A DNA stretch of 64,000 nt from Plectrocnemia conspersa. Taxonomy: Eukaryota > Arthropoda > Insecta > Trichoptera > Polycentropodidae. The DNA is taken from the NCBI GenBank assembly GCA_009617715.1, contig VTFK01000193.1, positions 186,001 to 250,000 of the forward strand. The letters run 5' to 3'. This document shows, one piece after another, positions 38,041 to 49,014 of this stretch. The stretch's first letter is position 1. Each line of letters begins with the position of its first letter. Below the pieces are notes generated by a model, which saw only the letters and a program-made list of their open reading frames with translations, made no database searches and was not told the origin of the DNA. The translations under genes and the position numbers were made by a program.

Positions 38041-38171
38041 CTACCTGTGTCTCTGACGAGGATACCATCCACGTGCCGGTCCACCAGCTAATCGCAGAAG
38101 CTCGGCCCCAGCTATAGCTCTCTCCATAGAGTTTGTGCCTCGACCGTATCCTCCGACAGTACAGCTGCCGC
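38041..38171 (-). CDS. Scaffold-like gene, exon 8 (alternative 3' end)
   Basis: The exon opens after TATTTAG in phase 1 and reads GSCTVGGYGRGTNSMERAIA, then GAELLRLAGGPARGWYPRQR-HR. Two ends are possible. If spliced at CAC-AG|GTAGAA (last exon base 38045), it continues in frame into 36740-36915. If not spliced, the next codon is TAG (38043-38041) and an AATAAA on the minus strand (38028-38023) lies 12 bases beyond. The donor therefore overlaps a stop and sits beside a poly-A signal, which would suit an intronic polyadenylation isoform (inference). The peptide is Gly-rich then basic, and looks conserved. Confidence 0.88.
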
Positions 38172-38238
38172 CTAAATAAATAAAATCATTATTAGAATAT
38201 AATAATATATAATAATATAAATTTGATTCAGATCGTAC

Positions 38239-38445
38239 TAATAGTAGGAATAGAGTTCATCGTGTTGCTCATTCTCGGACCATCGGCAGTTCTGCGGTGA
38301 GGAGTGCGAGGAACGTCTATTCCTCGACCGAACACTGGTGTTTCAGGCAAACTGGCCGAAGTTTGCAGGCCGCTACCTCCCGATCCATCTTCTCTGCCAC
38401 GCTGCCTTTGAAGAGTTCTGCGTCTTCCACTCATTATACCCATAT
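38239..38445 (-). CDS. Scaffold-like gene, exon 7
   Basis: A 207-base exon after CTTCAG. It completes Asp with the previous G and reads MGIMSGRRRTLQRQRGREDG, then SLPETPVFGRGIDVPRTPHR, and ends MNSIPTIS across the junction. It is strongly basic, with Thr-Pro sites in SLPETP and VPRTPHRR. These look conserved rather than low-complexity, but I cannot assign a family. The donor is ATTA|GTACGA, phase 1, matching exon 8. Confidence 0.9.
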
Positions 38446-38699
38446 CTGAAGCATTAAAATTTTAAATTATTAAGAAGAACATAAATTATTTCATACTTTT
38501 ATTAAGGATAAATTTAGGAAAAAAAAAAGGCTAAAAGATTATGATACTTTCTTGACTCTCAGAAAGAGCGTTACAATATTCTTAATTCTTCTAGTATTAG
38601 TATTTTCGCAAAAAAATTAATAGCTAGTAGAATTAATACTTTGAATCATGTTATTGTTTCAATTGCTGAAATATAAGAAATCCTGGAAATAAATAAAGG

Positions 38700-39545
38700 A
38701 CTCCCGCAAAAATAGTGCTAGGCAGCTTTCAATCACAAAAGATTATTTTCAGTTTATTAAAGTTGCACATAAAACACCAATTTTTAAATCCAGGTCTAAA
38801 TCAGATGTTAAAAAATAGACCAATAAGCATTCTTTCATGCCCGGGCAAGATCTTCGAATCAACTCAATTATATTTATAGTCATTTTTATCATATTCTTAG
38901 TCCTGATCAACATGGCTTCGTATATAAAAGACATACCTCAACTAATCTTCTTGAATATTCTAATTTCATTTGTAATTCTTAAAATACTTGTATTCAGGTC
39001 GAATCTATTTATACAGATTTTCGTAAAGCATTCGATAGAGTCAACCATCAAATTACTGAAATGAAAACAATTACAAATGGATAGAATTATATATAACATT
39101 TCAGATGGAAGCTAAGTTTTAACGGTACATGATAATGAATCTACACCAGTTTGTATTACCTCAGGTGTTCCTCATGGAGCTCATTTGCGACCCTCATTAT
39201 TCAATAATGATCTAATGGAACAATTGCATGCTTTATGCTGATTTGAGAAAGTGTGAATGATTGTTTAATTTCACATAGTGATTTGAATTCTTCAACTAAT
39301 TGGTCCAGAAATAATGTCATAGAAAAAAATGTAGTGTAGTTACAAAAAGAATAATAACAGAAGTATATATAGACATTAATTGGATCCAAAACCATTTAAA
39401 AGAGTTATGTAAATTACAAATTTGGGCATATTTTTTAGATGCACTAGAAATTTCAAGCAACCAAATAAATTTAAAGTATTCTAACTCATTTGTGTTAAAT
39501 ATTATTGAGCATAATTAGCTGGTTGTCATTTTATAAGGTTTATAT
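38700..39545 (+). pseudogene. LINE reverse-transcriptase fossil in an intron
   Basis: The plus strand reads, across frame breaks, TPIFKSRSKSDVKK and SFMPGQDL (38765-38850). The first is the APIFK-x-G block and the second the remains of the YRPISIL block. Then come QHGF-like NMASYIK and YTDFRKAFDRVNHQIT (39010-39055), TPVCITSGVPHGAHLRPSLF (39141-39205), LYAD (39234) and SVNDCLISHSDLNSSTNW. The order is that of a jockey/CR1-type RT, with all blocks mutated. The tail matches 790-1030. Confidence 0.75.
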
Positions 39546-39599
39546 GGACTAAATTAGGGTTTTTAAATAGGTTAAATATAAAATCTCCCTAAGATTTAG

Positions 39600-39760
39600 A
39601 ATATATAATGAGAACTTCTAGTCACGGACGTCATTTCAGTTTTTTTCAGGGGAGGGGGCAAAAGTTGGCTAGTCAGTGGTTATTTTTAAATATTATGATT
39701 TCAATAAGATTCATAGTATTTCATTAAATGACATGCATTTTTCTGGCCTAATTCGAGAGG
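39600..39760 (+). repeat. Composite repeat B module, copy 5
   Basis: GGACGTCATTTCAGTTTTTT, a G-run, then GGGCAAAAGTTGGCTAGTCA. Confidence 0.7.
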
Positions 39761-39769
39761 TTCAAAAAC

Positions 39770-40030
39770 AACATAACGATTTACAATAAGTGAAAATCGA
39801 ATGAAGCATATCTAAACTGAATTTTGACCAATAGGAGAGTCAATAGAAACACTCGGTAACGAGCGTTCTCACTGTGATGGCGACGGCACGATTTTATTGC
39901 TTTTGACGTGGAATTTTGACTTCTGAGAAGTGATAATTGTTTTTGCGCCCTTTTATTGACTAAAATTCGGTTTGAATACACTTTTACCAATACCCTCATA
40001 TCAGAAGTCCGTAATAATATCTGTAAGGAT
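39770..40030. repeat. Foldback repeat A, copy with short left arm
   Basis: The centre ACACTCGGTAACGAGCGTTC (39848-39867) joins a shortened left arm (ACGATTTACAATAAGTGAAA...GACCAATAGGAGAG) to a full right arm. The right arm ends ATTCGGTTTGAATACACTTT...CATATCAGAAGTCCGTAATA. Confidence 0.85.
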
Positions 40031-40154
40031 AGCTATAATCATTTTTAAACATTTTTGAAGCAAAAAACTGTGGAGTAATATGCGAAGTGCGACATCTGTC
40101 TGTACATCTTCTTCTGCTAATTTCCCCCAAGAGTTGGATTAATTTATGTTGTGT

Positions 40155-40780
40155 TTTGGACTTGACCTAATGAAAATTTAAAACTTTCATTAGGTCACGT
40201 TGGGTTTAGGTAATTTGTGAAGGTTAGGTTTGGGTTTAAACAGCAAATGTATGTTTCGCAATTGTCGAATTGAGTTTCATAGACATTTTAAAGCAGTATA
40301 TAATTTCACTATCAGTTGAATTACATTTTCCCTAGAAGAAATGTATATCACCTGGTGAAAATGTATTCGGACTGAAAATATAACTTCACTGAAAAATACA
40401 CATTCACTGTTAACATTTATACATGGCATATAAATAAATAATGATAAGTATATATTAATTAATACGTATGGAAGACTTTCACTAGTAAAAATATATATCT
40501 ACCAGTGAAAATGTATTCCAATATTCCAAATGACATATATTTAAACATATTTTTGAAATAGATTCGAGATTTTTTTTATATTTTCTGGTTTTGAATCAGG
40601 GTCGTCTTTGTAGATTTTTCCAGGGGTGGGGGAGGCGAAAGTTGGCCAATCAGTAGTATTTTTTTAATATTTTGATTTCATTAAAATTCATAGTATTTCA
40701 TTAAATGATATGCATTTTTCTAGCCAAATTCAAGGGGAGGGGGAGAAATCCCCCTCTTTGATTATAATTCTATTGAAAAT
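40155..40780 (+). repeat. Composite repeat B, copy 6
   Basis: Starts with the reversed end (TTTAAACAGCAAATGTATGT then TTCGCAATTG, 40226-40255). It runs through GGTGAAAATGTATTCGGACT, CTACCAGTGAAAATGTATTC and TTGAATCAGGGTCG, and ends with the GGGGGAGGCGAAAGTTGGCC module and a G/C-run pair at 40735-40758. Confidence 0.75.
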
Positions 40781-41990
40781 CATACAATGTATTCTTAAAT
40801 ACATTTTGTTAGACTGGTATCCATTTTATAAGTAGGGCTAATCCATATACTAAATACCGTTTGTCATTATTTCATTTTCAATACCGTTTGTCATTATTTA
40901 ATTTTTTTATTTAAAATGTTTAGACAGAGTTTTTGTGTTGAGAGCAATGGGTCGGTAAACAGTTTAAAGCGAAACGATTTGATGGTTATTTATATGATCA
41001 TATAGTAGTAAATGGCGTTTTTTTTATATAAATATGTACATAAATGTGAACAAGATATTTTTAATAATTATTAAATTATTTGGATATTAATTAGTAACGT
41101 ATCATACTGATATTTAAAGTATAGTATCTCTTACTACTGCCATTCCCCAATAATTCCCAACTAATTGAACATGGTTAGATATGTATATCAATAGTCGATT
41201 TTATAATTAAAAGTTAGAGAAATATAAAGTACTATTTTTATTGGCTTTTAATTTAAAAAATAACGATTTAATTTTTAATTTAACACATTACATCAAATAC
41301 GAGCGAATAAAAAATTCGCTAAAAACTATCGTTCAAAACATTAAACAATTTATTTTAAGCCTTTGGTTGCCGATATCCGATATATCGGGTTATGCTACTT
41401 TGCGTGATTTGCCAGACTCGACGTCATCATTGAAGAAAAATCTCGATACATGTTAATGGGCTTTAAAGTGTTTGCTTCATGAGTAAATAATATGTTTTCC
41501 GAACATATGTTTTTAATATTGTTATGAAATGCATCGATATGCAGTCTCAAAAGGTTCGGCAATCAAAGGGTTAACCACTGTTATTTTATGAAAAATATTC
41601 ATCAAAATATCTCAACCTACTATTGAAATATAGAAATCGTTAAAAAAATAAATGTTTTAAATGCAATACACAATAAATTTGGACATAGAGTCAAAAAAAT
41701 TGGTTTTCTATAACAGCTGAAGGCAATTATTTGGCTTCCCGCTGGTAAAGTATCAAAGTATAAAGTCTTATTTTACACTACATGTGCTTTTGTATAATTA
41801 TAACCATAATTGCAAAACTATAGAAAATATCATTATTTTAAAATTGATTTCATCTCATGAAAGATATGAGCTTTTTCTTTTTTTCTCTTTTTTATGTATG
41901 TAATTATAATTATGATCATTTTTAATAGACAATGACTATTAAACATGTCACATTCTTTATTAGTTTTTGTAAATTATCTTGAAATAAATA
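40780..41990 (-). other. Intron of the scaffold-like gene
   Basis: AT-rich. The duplicated phrase AATACCGTTTGTCATTATTT occurs at about 40853 and 40889. Otherwise unremarkable. Confidence 0.5.
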
Positions 41991-41995
41991 AATAC

Positions 41996-42144
41996 CAGAG
42001 GGTAGAGTTCTTCTGTCGGCCGACATACTTTTGTTCGAGTTGTTACTACGTCTATTTTTACTGAAGCTCGTGTCCATAGAACGAGTCTTTAAGCTATTAG
42101 TGGTCGGTTCACGGTGTGGAGGTATCGACGGAGCCTCCAATGAT
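41996..42144 (-). CDS. Scaffold-like gene, exon 6
   Basis: A 149-base exon starting after TTTTAG. Its first base completes Arg with the AG left by the large exon, giving YHR-SLEAPSIPPHREPTTN. It ends MSADRRTLPS with one base before GTATTT. The exon is basic and Ser-rich with no known domain. Phase (2 in, 1 out) matches both neighbours. An intron of about 3.5 kb separates it from the next exon and holds LINE, foldback and composite repeats. Confidence 0.88.
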
Positions 42145-42205
42145 CTAAAATTAAAATATTATTATTAAAAAATATTTAAATTAGCAACTCACCATCTAAT
42201 TATAC

Positions 42206-43761
42206 CTGTGGTAAATATCAATATTATGACACGATATATCTTTGGATTTTGAAATGTGCACTTTCTCCATCGGATGCAGTATCTCAGAGTATTCGTCATC
42301 TTCTTGCACAGGCGACGGCGGAAGCGGTGGGAATTGCGGTGATCCTGGCGAATTCGGCAAAGGCCCGAATTCATGCGAAAGTGGCTTGAACGAGTGCTCC
42401 ACGATCTGAACGTGTATCGGAAAATCGGCACCACTGGAGCCTGTCGATTCTGACGATGAAGCCTGACGATTCAGAGACACGGGCATGTCTTTGGAGCTCA
42501 ACGATTTGTGAATGCCGTTCCTCTTGCTCACCGATTTCTCTCGGTGATAGTCCAGCAGGCGCTTATTTGGAATCTCGTTGTGGCTCGATGACTTTTGTAT
42601 CTCGTTCCTCTTGTGCCTCTCGCCGGAATTGAACGCAACGCAATTAGCCGGGGGCATTTCGGTGTTGTTGCTGTATTCATCTTTATGTATGTCCCAATCT
42701 TTGGGTAAGTATTGAGCCGTGTATTGCTGATCGCGGCTCAGCAATGCGCTGATGTTGTTCTCTATCTTCTTCAAAGGCGAGCAATCTTCGCTCGACTGAC
42801 TAGGTGTTTCAAAATCTTCCTCTTCTTCCACAGTCGTGGTTAATATGTTACGAGCGGCCGGAGTCTCTGCTTCGGCGCTGAGACTCGGCAGTGAAACAAC
42901 TCTGACGACAGCCGGAGGCGTGATTTCTAGATCTGTCGATGTTTCGTTGTAATTTGGACCGCAAACTGACGATTCGACGCTGTCTTTCATCAACGATTGG
43001 ATATTATCAAAGGTGCAAGAATATTTCTTAAAATCTACGAAACGATTTTGTGGAGATAATTTATTTGGTACAGTGTTTTTGTTGCCCGCGGCTTCCGATT
43101 TGCGGTTTCTCGGACTTCCGTTGAAGAAATCTTTAACGTATTTATCTTGACCGTTGTTCAGATCCAGACTCAATCTCGACTTGGGAGACGTGAGAAGTTC
43201 ACTTTTTATGTTGTTTTGTGGTATGCAAAGGTCGACGCTGAAACGTGAATTCGGCGTATTTAATTCTCTACTGAATCTCGATGTAAAATCGACACTATAA
43301 CGTGGAATGCTAAGATCGGAGCTTAGGCGCGAATTCAGCGAAGAAACTGAATTTTGAGAAGCCGACGTAGACAAACCACTGATTGATAAGCTCGAACCGT
43401 CGATCGATTGGTCCCTTTCCAAGCTATTGTTGACAATGTCGTTCTCCAAGTGTTGTTGAATATTTCGCGGTGGCTTATTAGATTTTTTATCAAATTGTGG
43501 TATATTTTTACGATCCTTTTTACCTCGTCGTATAATATATGTACCGGTAGCATTGATTTCAGTAATGTCTTCTGGCAGAGGTGCTTGATCGGATATATCC
43601 GAAAATGGACTGGCTATTTCATCTTCGGTTGAACATTGCATCGGTGGTGGGGGCCAAAAGTCGTTTTGTCCCTCAGAAATCCATTCATCCACTTTCTGTG
43701 GAATGGAACTAGTGCTCGAGTTGGATTGGTCAGTGGACTTTCTCCTCCTTCTTCCGACGAC
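42206..43761 (-). CDS. Scaffold-like gene, large central exon
   Basis: The largest exon: 1,556 bases, 518 codons plus two bases. It starts VVGRRRRKSTDQSNSSTSS, continues KVDEWISEGQNDFWPPPPMQ and then GTYIIRRGKKDRK. A long stretch follows, rich in Ser, Asn and Asp, with a repeated L-S-x-D/P-R-F-S-type pattern (residues about 110-190). It ends SPQFPPLPPSPVQEDDEYSE and ISCHNIDIYH. DFWPPPP and FPPLPPSP resemble EVH1 (Ena/VASP) and SH3 ligands. RRRRK is a candidate nuclear or membrane-binding basic patch. No enzyme domain is seen. I considered GUK-holder/NHS-type cytoskeletal adaptors but cannot confirm that from memory. The donor is CACAG|GTATAA in phase 2. Confidence 0.95.
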
Positions 43762-44283
43762 CTAAAAACATTTAACCAAAGATTAATTAAGAAACTAATA
43801 TAATCATTGTAATTTCATTCAAGTTGAAAAATATTTTCTTAGATATAAGCAGTGGTGTGCTGCTATAGGTTAGCAAAATAATTTTAGTTTGTAGAGCTGG
43901 TAATTAAAACAGGGAACTAGAAACAATACGTAAAAATGAAATGTTTAAAATGTTTAAAAACGAAAAGAAATATCACAGGATGTGATATTTTTTATTATGT
44001 CCGGTGAAATGTACAGATTTGTTCATCCCTCTCGTGAACCGCCACATTTTCTCTTACGTTGTTTTTCTGAAATATCATCTCCAGAGACTTCCGTTCAGTG
44101 TCATAATATCTGATTATTAATTATATCACAGCATCTGATTACCTACTGTGTGAGTTTGTCTGTCAAAATTATTTGAATAAATTACATTACTTTTATAAAA
44201 ATAATAATATAAATATATTAATAGTAACTATGAAGTGACAAACTCAAGTTTCGTATCTACGTTCTTCTTAAAATGACCAAAAT

Positions 44284-44790
44284 TTATGAAAATATACGAA
44301 AAAGCGATAGTTGCCACAGCTGAAATTGAGTTAAATGCAAATACTGTACCACTCTCACACTCCCAATATGATGACAAGCTTCCTGATTATTGGAATCAAC
44401 TCTATATGACGCTTTTAAAACTAAATATGATGGTTTGTTAGTTAAAGATAAAAGCTTGGATTCATTTATTGTTGCAAAAAATATTTCTTTGGGTACTAAC
44501 AAGATGAGAGGACTTCATATTTCAAAAGAGTGGCAAAATTACCTTATAGAATCATCAGGTAAAAACAAGCCCGTTCACCAGGCAACATTAAGAAAGAAAA
44601 TGAAGGAACACTTCAAATTAAAAGTACATGAAATTACCATTCAAATTGAAAAGGATTCAAAAGATATGTAGTACTATTCTCAAAGTGCAAAATTTGGCGA
44701 AAAGAAATCGATCGTTTGCTGACATGGAAGATAAAGTTGAGCTTCAGATTAAAAATGGATTAGATTTGGGATTGGGTATTTTTTTATTAT
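44284..44790 (+). pseudogene. Unrecognised ORF remnant in intron
   Basis: The plus strand is open for 93 codons (44390-44671: KNKPVHQATLRKKMKEHF and similar, Lys/Leu/Glu-rich). It is preceded in another frame by LPDYWNQL, which joins it after one shift, and followed by FADMEDKVELQIKNGLDLGL after a stop. The codon texture is protein-like but broken, so it is probably a transposon ORF. I do not recognise the family. Confidence 0.35.
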
Positions 44791-46181
44791 GATCGGAGAA
44801 TGATCTGATGATAGGTCTAATAAAGATTCCGCTTTAAGATATTTTTATGAGATTCTTTTTATAACGCATAAGTCAATAAGGTCCGGACTTCTTATTCTAC
44901 CAAAGGGCCAATATACGGTTGCTCAATAGAAAGATAAATGAGGTTACAAGTTTCCATAGCTTTCAGTAGTTGTCTTTCTTTTGGTGTTATCGTTTTTAAG
45001 CCCCATTGTATATGTTTCGCATTATAATCGCATCTTGCTATAAATTGCTTTCCAAGAGTGCTGTAGAATTGTGTATACTAGTCCGTTTATATTTTATGTT
45101 TTGGTGGTTATAAACAGCTGTGATAGTTATGGGTCCAGCCCAATCCTATATTTTTATGCTAGTGGCTTGAATCTGTTCACTATGATATTTATCTAGCTCG
45201 TAATGTTTATCGTATTTTTAACTATGATAGCCGAACCTCCATAAGCAGTACTGTCTGAATAATTAGTATGATATATAGAATAATTTGGTATTCTTAAATA
45301 ACTTTTGCCAGTAAAGTGGGTTTCATAGATCATTATAATATCTATCTGTTCATTTTTTATAAATGTTTTTATTTCTTGCCCATGATTAATCAAGCCATTG
45401 GCTTTTCAAACTAACAGTCTGAGGTTGGATATTTTGATATTTTGGTGATGAGTGTGGTTAGTATAGTCATCATATTATTTATACTTTTCGTGAGTTCTGA
45501 CATGATATTTTTCATACTTGTTATGATTTGGATCATGCTTTTGAGCTGCTTTTTATGTGGTATTTTAATTGGCACGGGTGCTGTAATATTTCTTTGTATA
45601 GCATGGTAATTTTTTCACTTTCAGTTCTTGATGTATACTACATCCCTTATAATTTGCAGGGTGGTTGCCTTTACAGAGTGCACATCTTGCTTCGGTGGTC
45701 CTGTCCTTTTTAGTGCAGCTTGTTGTCGAATGATCACCTCCGCATTTGATGCAGCGTGGGTTATGGTTGCAGAAGCCTTTTGTGTGGTTGTATCCTTGAG
45801 ATCATGTACATTGGGGTATTTCTCTTTTTCTGGGGTTCGAAAGTTATTTTTGTGTTTAATATGTAGTTAATTTTGTATATTTCTTTGTTATTATCTTTCT
45901 ATTCCAGTTATATAAAGAATATTGGTAGTGGAGTTTTGTTTTTAGATATTATATTTGATATATTTTTTATTTCATGCTCGTGAGATTCTATCTCATCTTT
46001 TATATCTTTTATATCTGTTGTTTGATAAATACCAAGTGAAACTATTTTAAACGTTTTATCCGTTTTTGTTGATAGGAGTGAAATCCAGTGTGTTTTGTTT
46101 TAGTTCATTAATTATAAATCTTTTGATTGAATTTTAACTTGGGGAAGTAGCCAATGATTTCTATTTCATAAAATGATAATA
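44790..46181 (-). mobile_element. Jockey-type LINE fossil: ORF1 zinc knuckles and ORF2 endonuclease
   Basis: On the minus strand, from high to low coordinate. First comes an ORF1 region LSTKTDKTFKIVSLGIYQTT ... KTPLPIFFITGIE (about 46075-45890), which matches the pre-C2HC domain of jockey Gag. Next are the zinc knuckles, GYNHTKGFC, CNHNPRCIKCGGDHSTTSC and ARCALCKGNHPANYKGC (about 45795-45655). Then comes the start of an APE endonuclease (GQEIKTFIKNEQIDIIMIYE, THFTGKSYLRIPNYSIYHTN, about 45395-45215). After breaks comes RCDYNAKHIQWG (about 45040, the GDFNAKH-x-x-WG block) and SPDLIDLCV (about 44885). The protein would bind RNA (ORF1) and nick DNA (ORF2), but stops and shifts make it inactive. 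Confidence 0.85.
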
Positions 46182-47480
46182 CACCCATACCACGGTATAC
46201 GGCCGCTCTTCATACGGCATTTCGCTATAACGGCCCTCTTCAATTAAGGCACGTTTTTGATTTACGGCCTAAAATGTTTCGCTATAACGGCAAAAAAACT
46301 TTTTTTCAACGTCGATTTTTAAAAAATTTAAAAATAGATTTAATTTGCATAATTTGAAAATGAAAGGTGAAGCAGCTAGCGCCGATGAGGCCGCATCTAA
46401 GGAATATCCCAACATTTTAAAGTGAATCATTTTAAAAACGCCTGGTTATAAGATGTGAATGAGTTTACAGTGAATCATTGAAGCTAAAAACTTTTAAAAT
46501 TAACAACAATGAACCATGTTTGGAAAAAAAATATGGATTGGTTCAAAAAACTTTTGTACAAAAAAAAATGTGCGAAAAATACTTAAGCAACAAGGCTTTG
46601 CTAATTTTGGATAATGCACCAGGGATTTGAACTAGAAATGTTGATTGCCTTCCTGAAATTAGGCAAAACATTTTGGATCTAGAAACCGATGATCTCGGCT
46701 TTGAATGCTTTGAACGATCAGTGATTGAAGGAATTAAAATTAACAACAATGAACCATGTTTGGATCTAATTGCCTTTGAAGCTGATCGGGGAACCGAACG
46801 TGATTTCATATGAGTAACTCATTCAGTTGCAAGCAGAACCGACATTTGATGAAGAGACAGAGCCTGTTGTATCCAAACAGCTAACATCAAAAAAATTGTC
46901 GAAATCTTTTCCTATTTCAAACAAGAAATAAACATCCTTCTTGAAAACGATCGAACGTAGCGCTAAAGTTTCTCGAGGAATTAACTCAGCCATTAGCTGT
47001 TATAAATCACTGAAGAACGAAATAGACAAGAAGGCAAGACAAACAACGTTGGACAATTTTTTTAAGCCAGGCCCATCCTTACCAGCGAAAAATGATGACG
47101 ACAGTGATCTGCAGGTTACCATTTCTTGATCGTCTTCAGATCAAAGCCATTTAAAAAAAATTATGTATGTATACATACACAGATTTTATGTAACATGAAG
47201 TTGTTTTATTTTTGTTTATGGATTATTGTTGGTTTTTGGAGTCTGTTATTATTTTATGTACAAATGTATGTACTTGTTATGTATGTATTTTTGATTTAAA
47301 TAAAATAAAAAGATAAAATGCATTTTAAATGATAAACCATGTTACATATTTAACAAATTTGGAACCGATCCCATTGAATTTGTATGAATTTGTATTAGAA
47401 TAATTGATTCCTTATACGGCTTTTGGCTTTGCGGCCAAGTTTCGTGGAACGTATCTAGGCCATAAAGCGAGGTATGGGTG
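46182..47480 (+). mobile_element. Tigger/pogo DNA transposon fossil, element 2
   Basis: Left end TA|CACCCATACCACGGTATACG (from 46182); right end, inverted, TA|CACCCATACCTCGCTTTATG (to 47480). A TA duplication is on each side. The plus-strand transposase is partial: ALLILDNAPG (46594-46623, the second catalytic Asp block of pogo/Tigger DDE transposases), CLPEIRQNILDLETDDLGFE, then after stops a C-terminal frame 46941-47129. That frame contains ARQTTLDNFFKPGP; QTTLDNFF (47040-47063) is a near-perfect PIP box. It is inserted in the jockey ORF1 fossil. A 31-base segment occurs twice in it (46494-46524 and 46734-46764). Confidence 0.88.
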
Positions 47481-47481
47481 T

Positions 47482-48260
47482 ACATATCATAAGAAATAAT
47501 AACAAAGAACTCCCTGAAAAGGTCAGAAAAGCTAAAAACATTATCGATACAATTGCAGTAAGCTCTGCCGAGGCGGAATGAAGATATTCGCCTGTGAATA
47601 CTTATAATGACCATTCATTTGATAGGTTTGCCGCTGTCTTCATGGGTTCAATCATGGCTCCGAAGCCAACATTATTCAACTAATGATAAACGCGTGAGAC
47701 CCTCCACGATGAAAGTATTTAATGAAAATTAAAATATTTTTTGGAATAAATATATGGAATATAAATAAATTTATTTGTAATTGATTTGATTTTTATTTTT
47801 TAATTACAATAAATAAAATATGATTAAAAAAATCAAGGTAGGGAAGGGTGTGCTGAGATGCTAGCTGATTAATAAAATTTTAGTAGCCCACCACTGGATA
47901 TAAAGTAATATAAATACTACATATTCAAATTCATATTTTGGGATATGAATCTCTCGAGCTATATTGACGTGTATACCTAAAAAAGCACGTTTTCAAGCCA
48001 TTGGTAGAGATTTTGGAAACATTGTGCTTTTGAGTTCCCTGATAATTGTTCTAAGAACCATTTGAAAAACTAAGAGTATTAACCACGATAAAATCTACAC
48101 ACTTTTAATTTATATAAGAAACATAAAACACTTGAAGTTGTTCGCGATTCAAATAATATATTTTATTAATGGTTTTAATTTTGACTAAATTTATTAATGA
48201 ATTATTTTGATATTTTTTCGTTGTTCGTAAATATGTATAAATAATATAAACACAATTATA
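47482..48260 (-). other. Intron sequence, possible continuation of the jockey fossil
   Basis: 47485-47640 on the minus strand reads FTGEYLHSASAELTAIVSIM in one frame. This recalls an RNase H-like phrase or ORF1 text, but is too short to call. The rest is AT-rich. Confidence 0.25.
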
Positions 48261-48261
48261 C

Positions 48262-49014
48262 CTTAGTACATCCAGGAGTGTACAGTGGATCGTCATCTCC
48301 ATCTAACGGTACTTCCCAAGCTATAGAGCTTCTCTTTGAAGGAGTGAGATTCGGTGGAGGCGGTGGCGGAAGAGACCCTTCGAGAGAATCGTCCGAAAAG
48401 TGCTCTTCGTCGTCCGGCTGCCGCGGTAACGGCTTCTTCAACGGAGATGCGTTCTCCAGAGGTCTCCGACACACTTCTCTATGTCTTTCCATAGATCCTG
48501 CCAAAGTGCGAGGAGGAACTTTTTGCTGAGCCGGAGATAACATCTCACCGTCTGAACTATTCTCTCGCTTGCTCGCCTTTTTGGTCTCTGGGGTTAATGA
48601 AATGGCCCGGGCATTGTACGAAGTCGACAAGGGTGAATTTTTAGGTATATTGTTTGTGGGAGAGCTCAGCTGCTTTGTGTATGGTACGTTCGCTCCGGGA
48701 TAGATGGTAACTGGATGTTCGTTGTAAGGCATGTTACCAAAGACGAAATCGTTATCGTAAGTGAAATTGTTCGATAACGGAAACACGGTCTTTGGGAACT
48801 CAACGCTCGGCGATTTCTTATTCGTTAGTGAAGAACTATTGGTCTTGGAGTCTCTCTTTTGTTGCGGCGGCAACCAAGATATAGGCAAATTTTGTGGTGC
48901 TTGGTGAGAGCCATGTTGAAGCGATGAAAATTTACCCTGTTGCGGATTGATTGTTACATGATCGCCCGTATCGCACTTTTCCCATCCGAAAGGTCTTTGA
49001 TGACGAGTCTTAGG
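48262..49014 (-). CDS. Scaffold-like gene, exon 4
   Basis: A 753-base phase-0/phase-0 exon of 251 codons, open throughout. It begins PKTRHQRPFGWEKCDTGDHV and passes through NLPISWLPPQQKRD, a Ser/Thr/Pro-rich middle and RRPLENASPLKKPLPRQPDD. It ends at SLPPPPPPNLTPSKRSSIAW, followed by an acidic DGDDDPLYTPGCTK and donor AAG|GTATAA. The six-proline run and PLPRQP are typical ligands of profilin, SH3 or EVH1 domains. RSS and SP sites suggest kinase targets. No catalytic domain is visible. The intron downstream (about 4.5 kb) holds LINE and Tigger fossils. Confidence 0.92.

Noticed and set aside
48278..48529. 83-codon plus-strand frame (Gly-rich) and similar plus-strand frames over the exons
   Set aside because: Antisense shadows of the minus-strand coding exons, for example the poly-Gly opposite the poly-Pro run.
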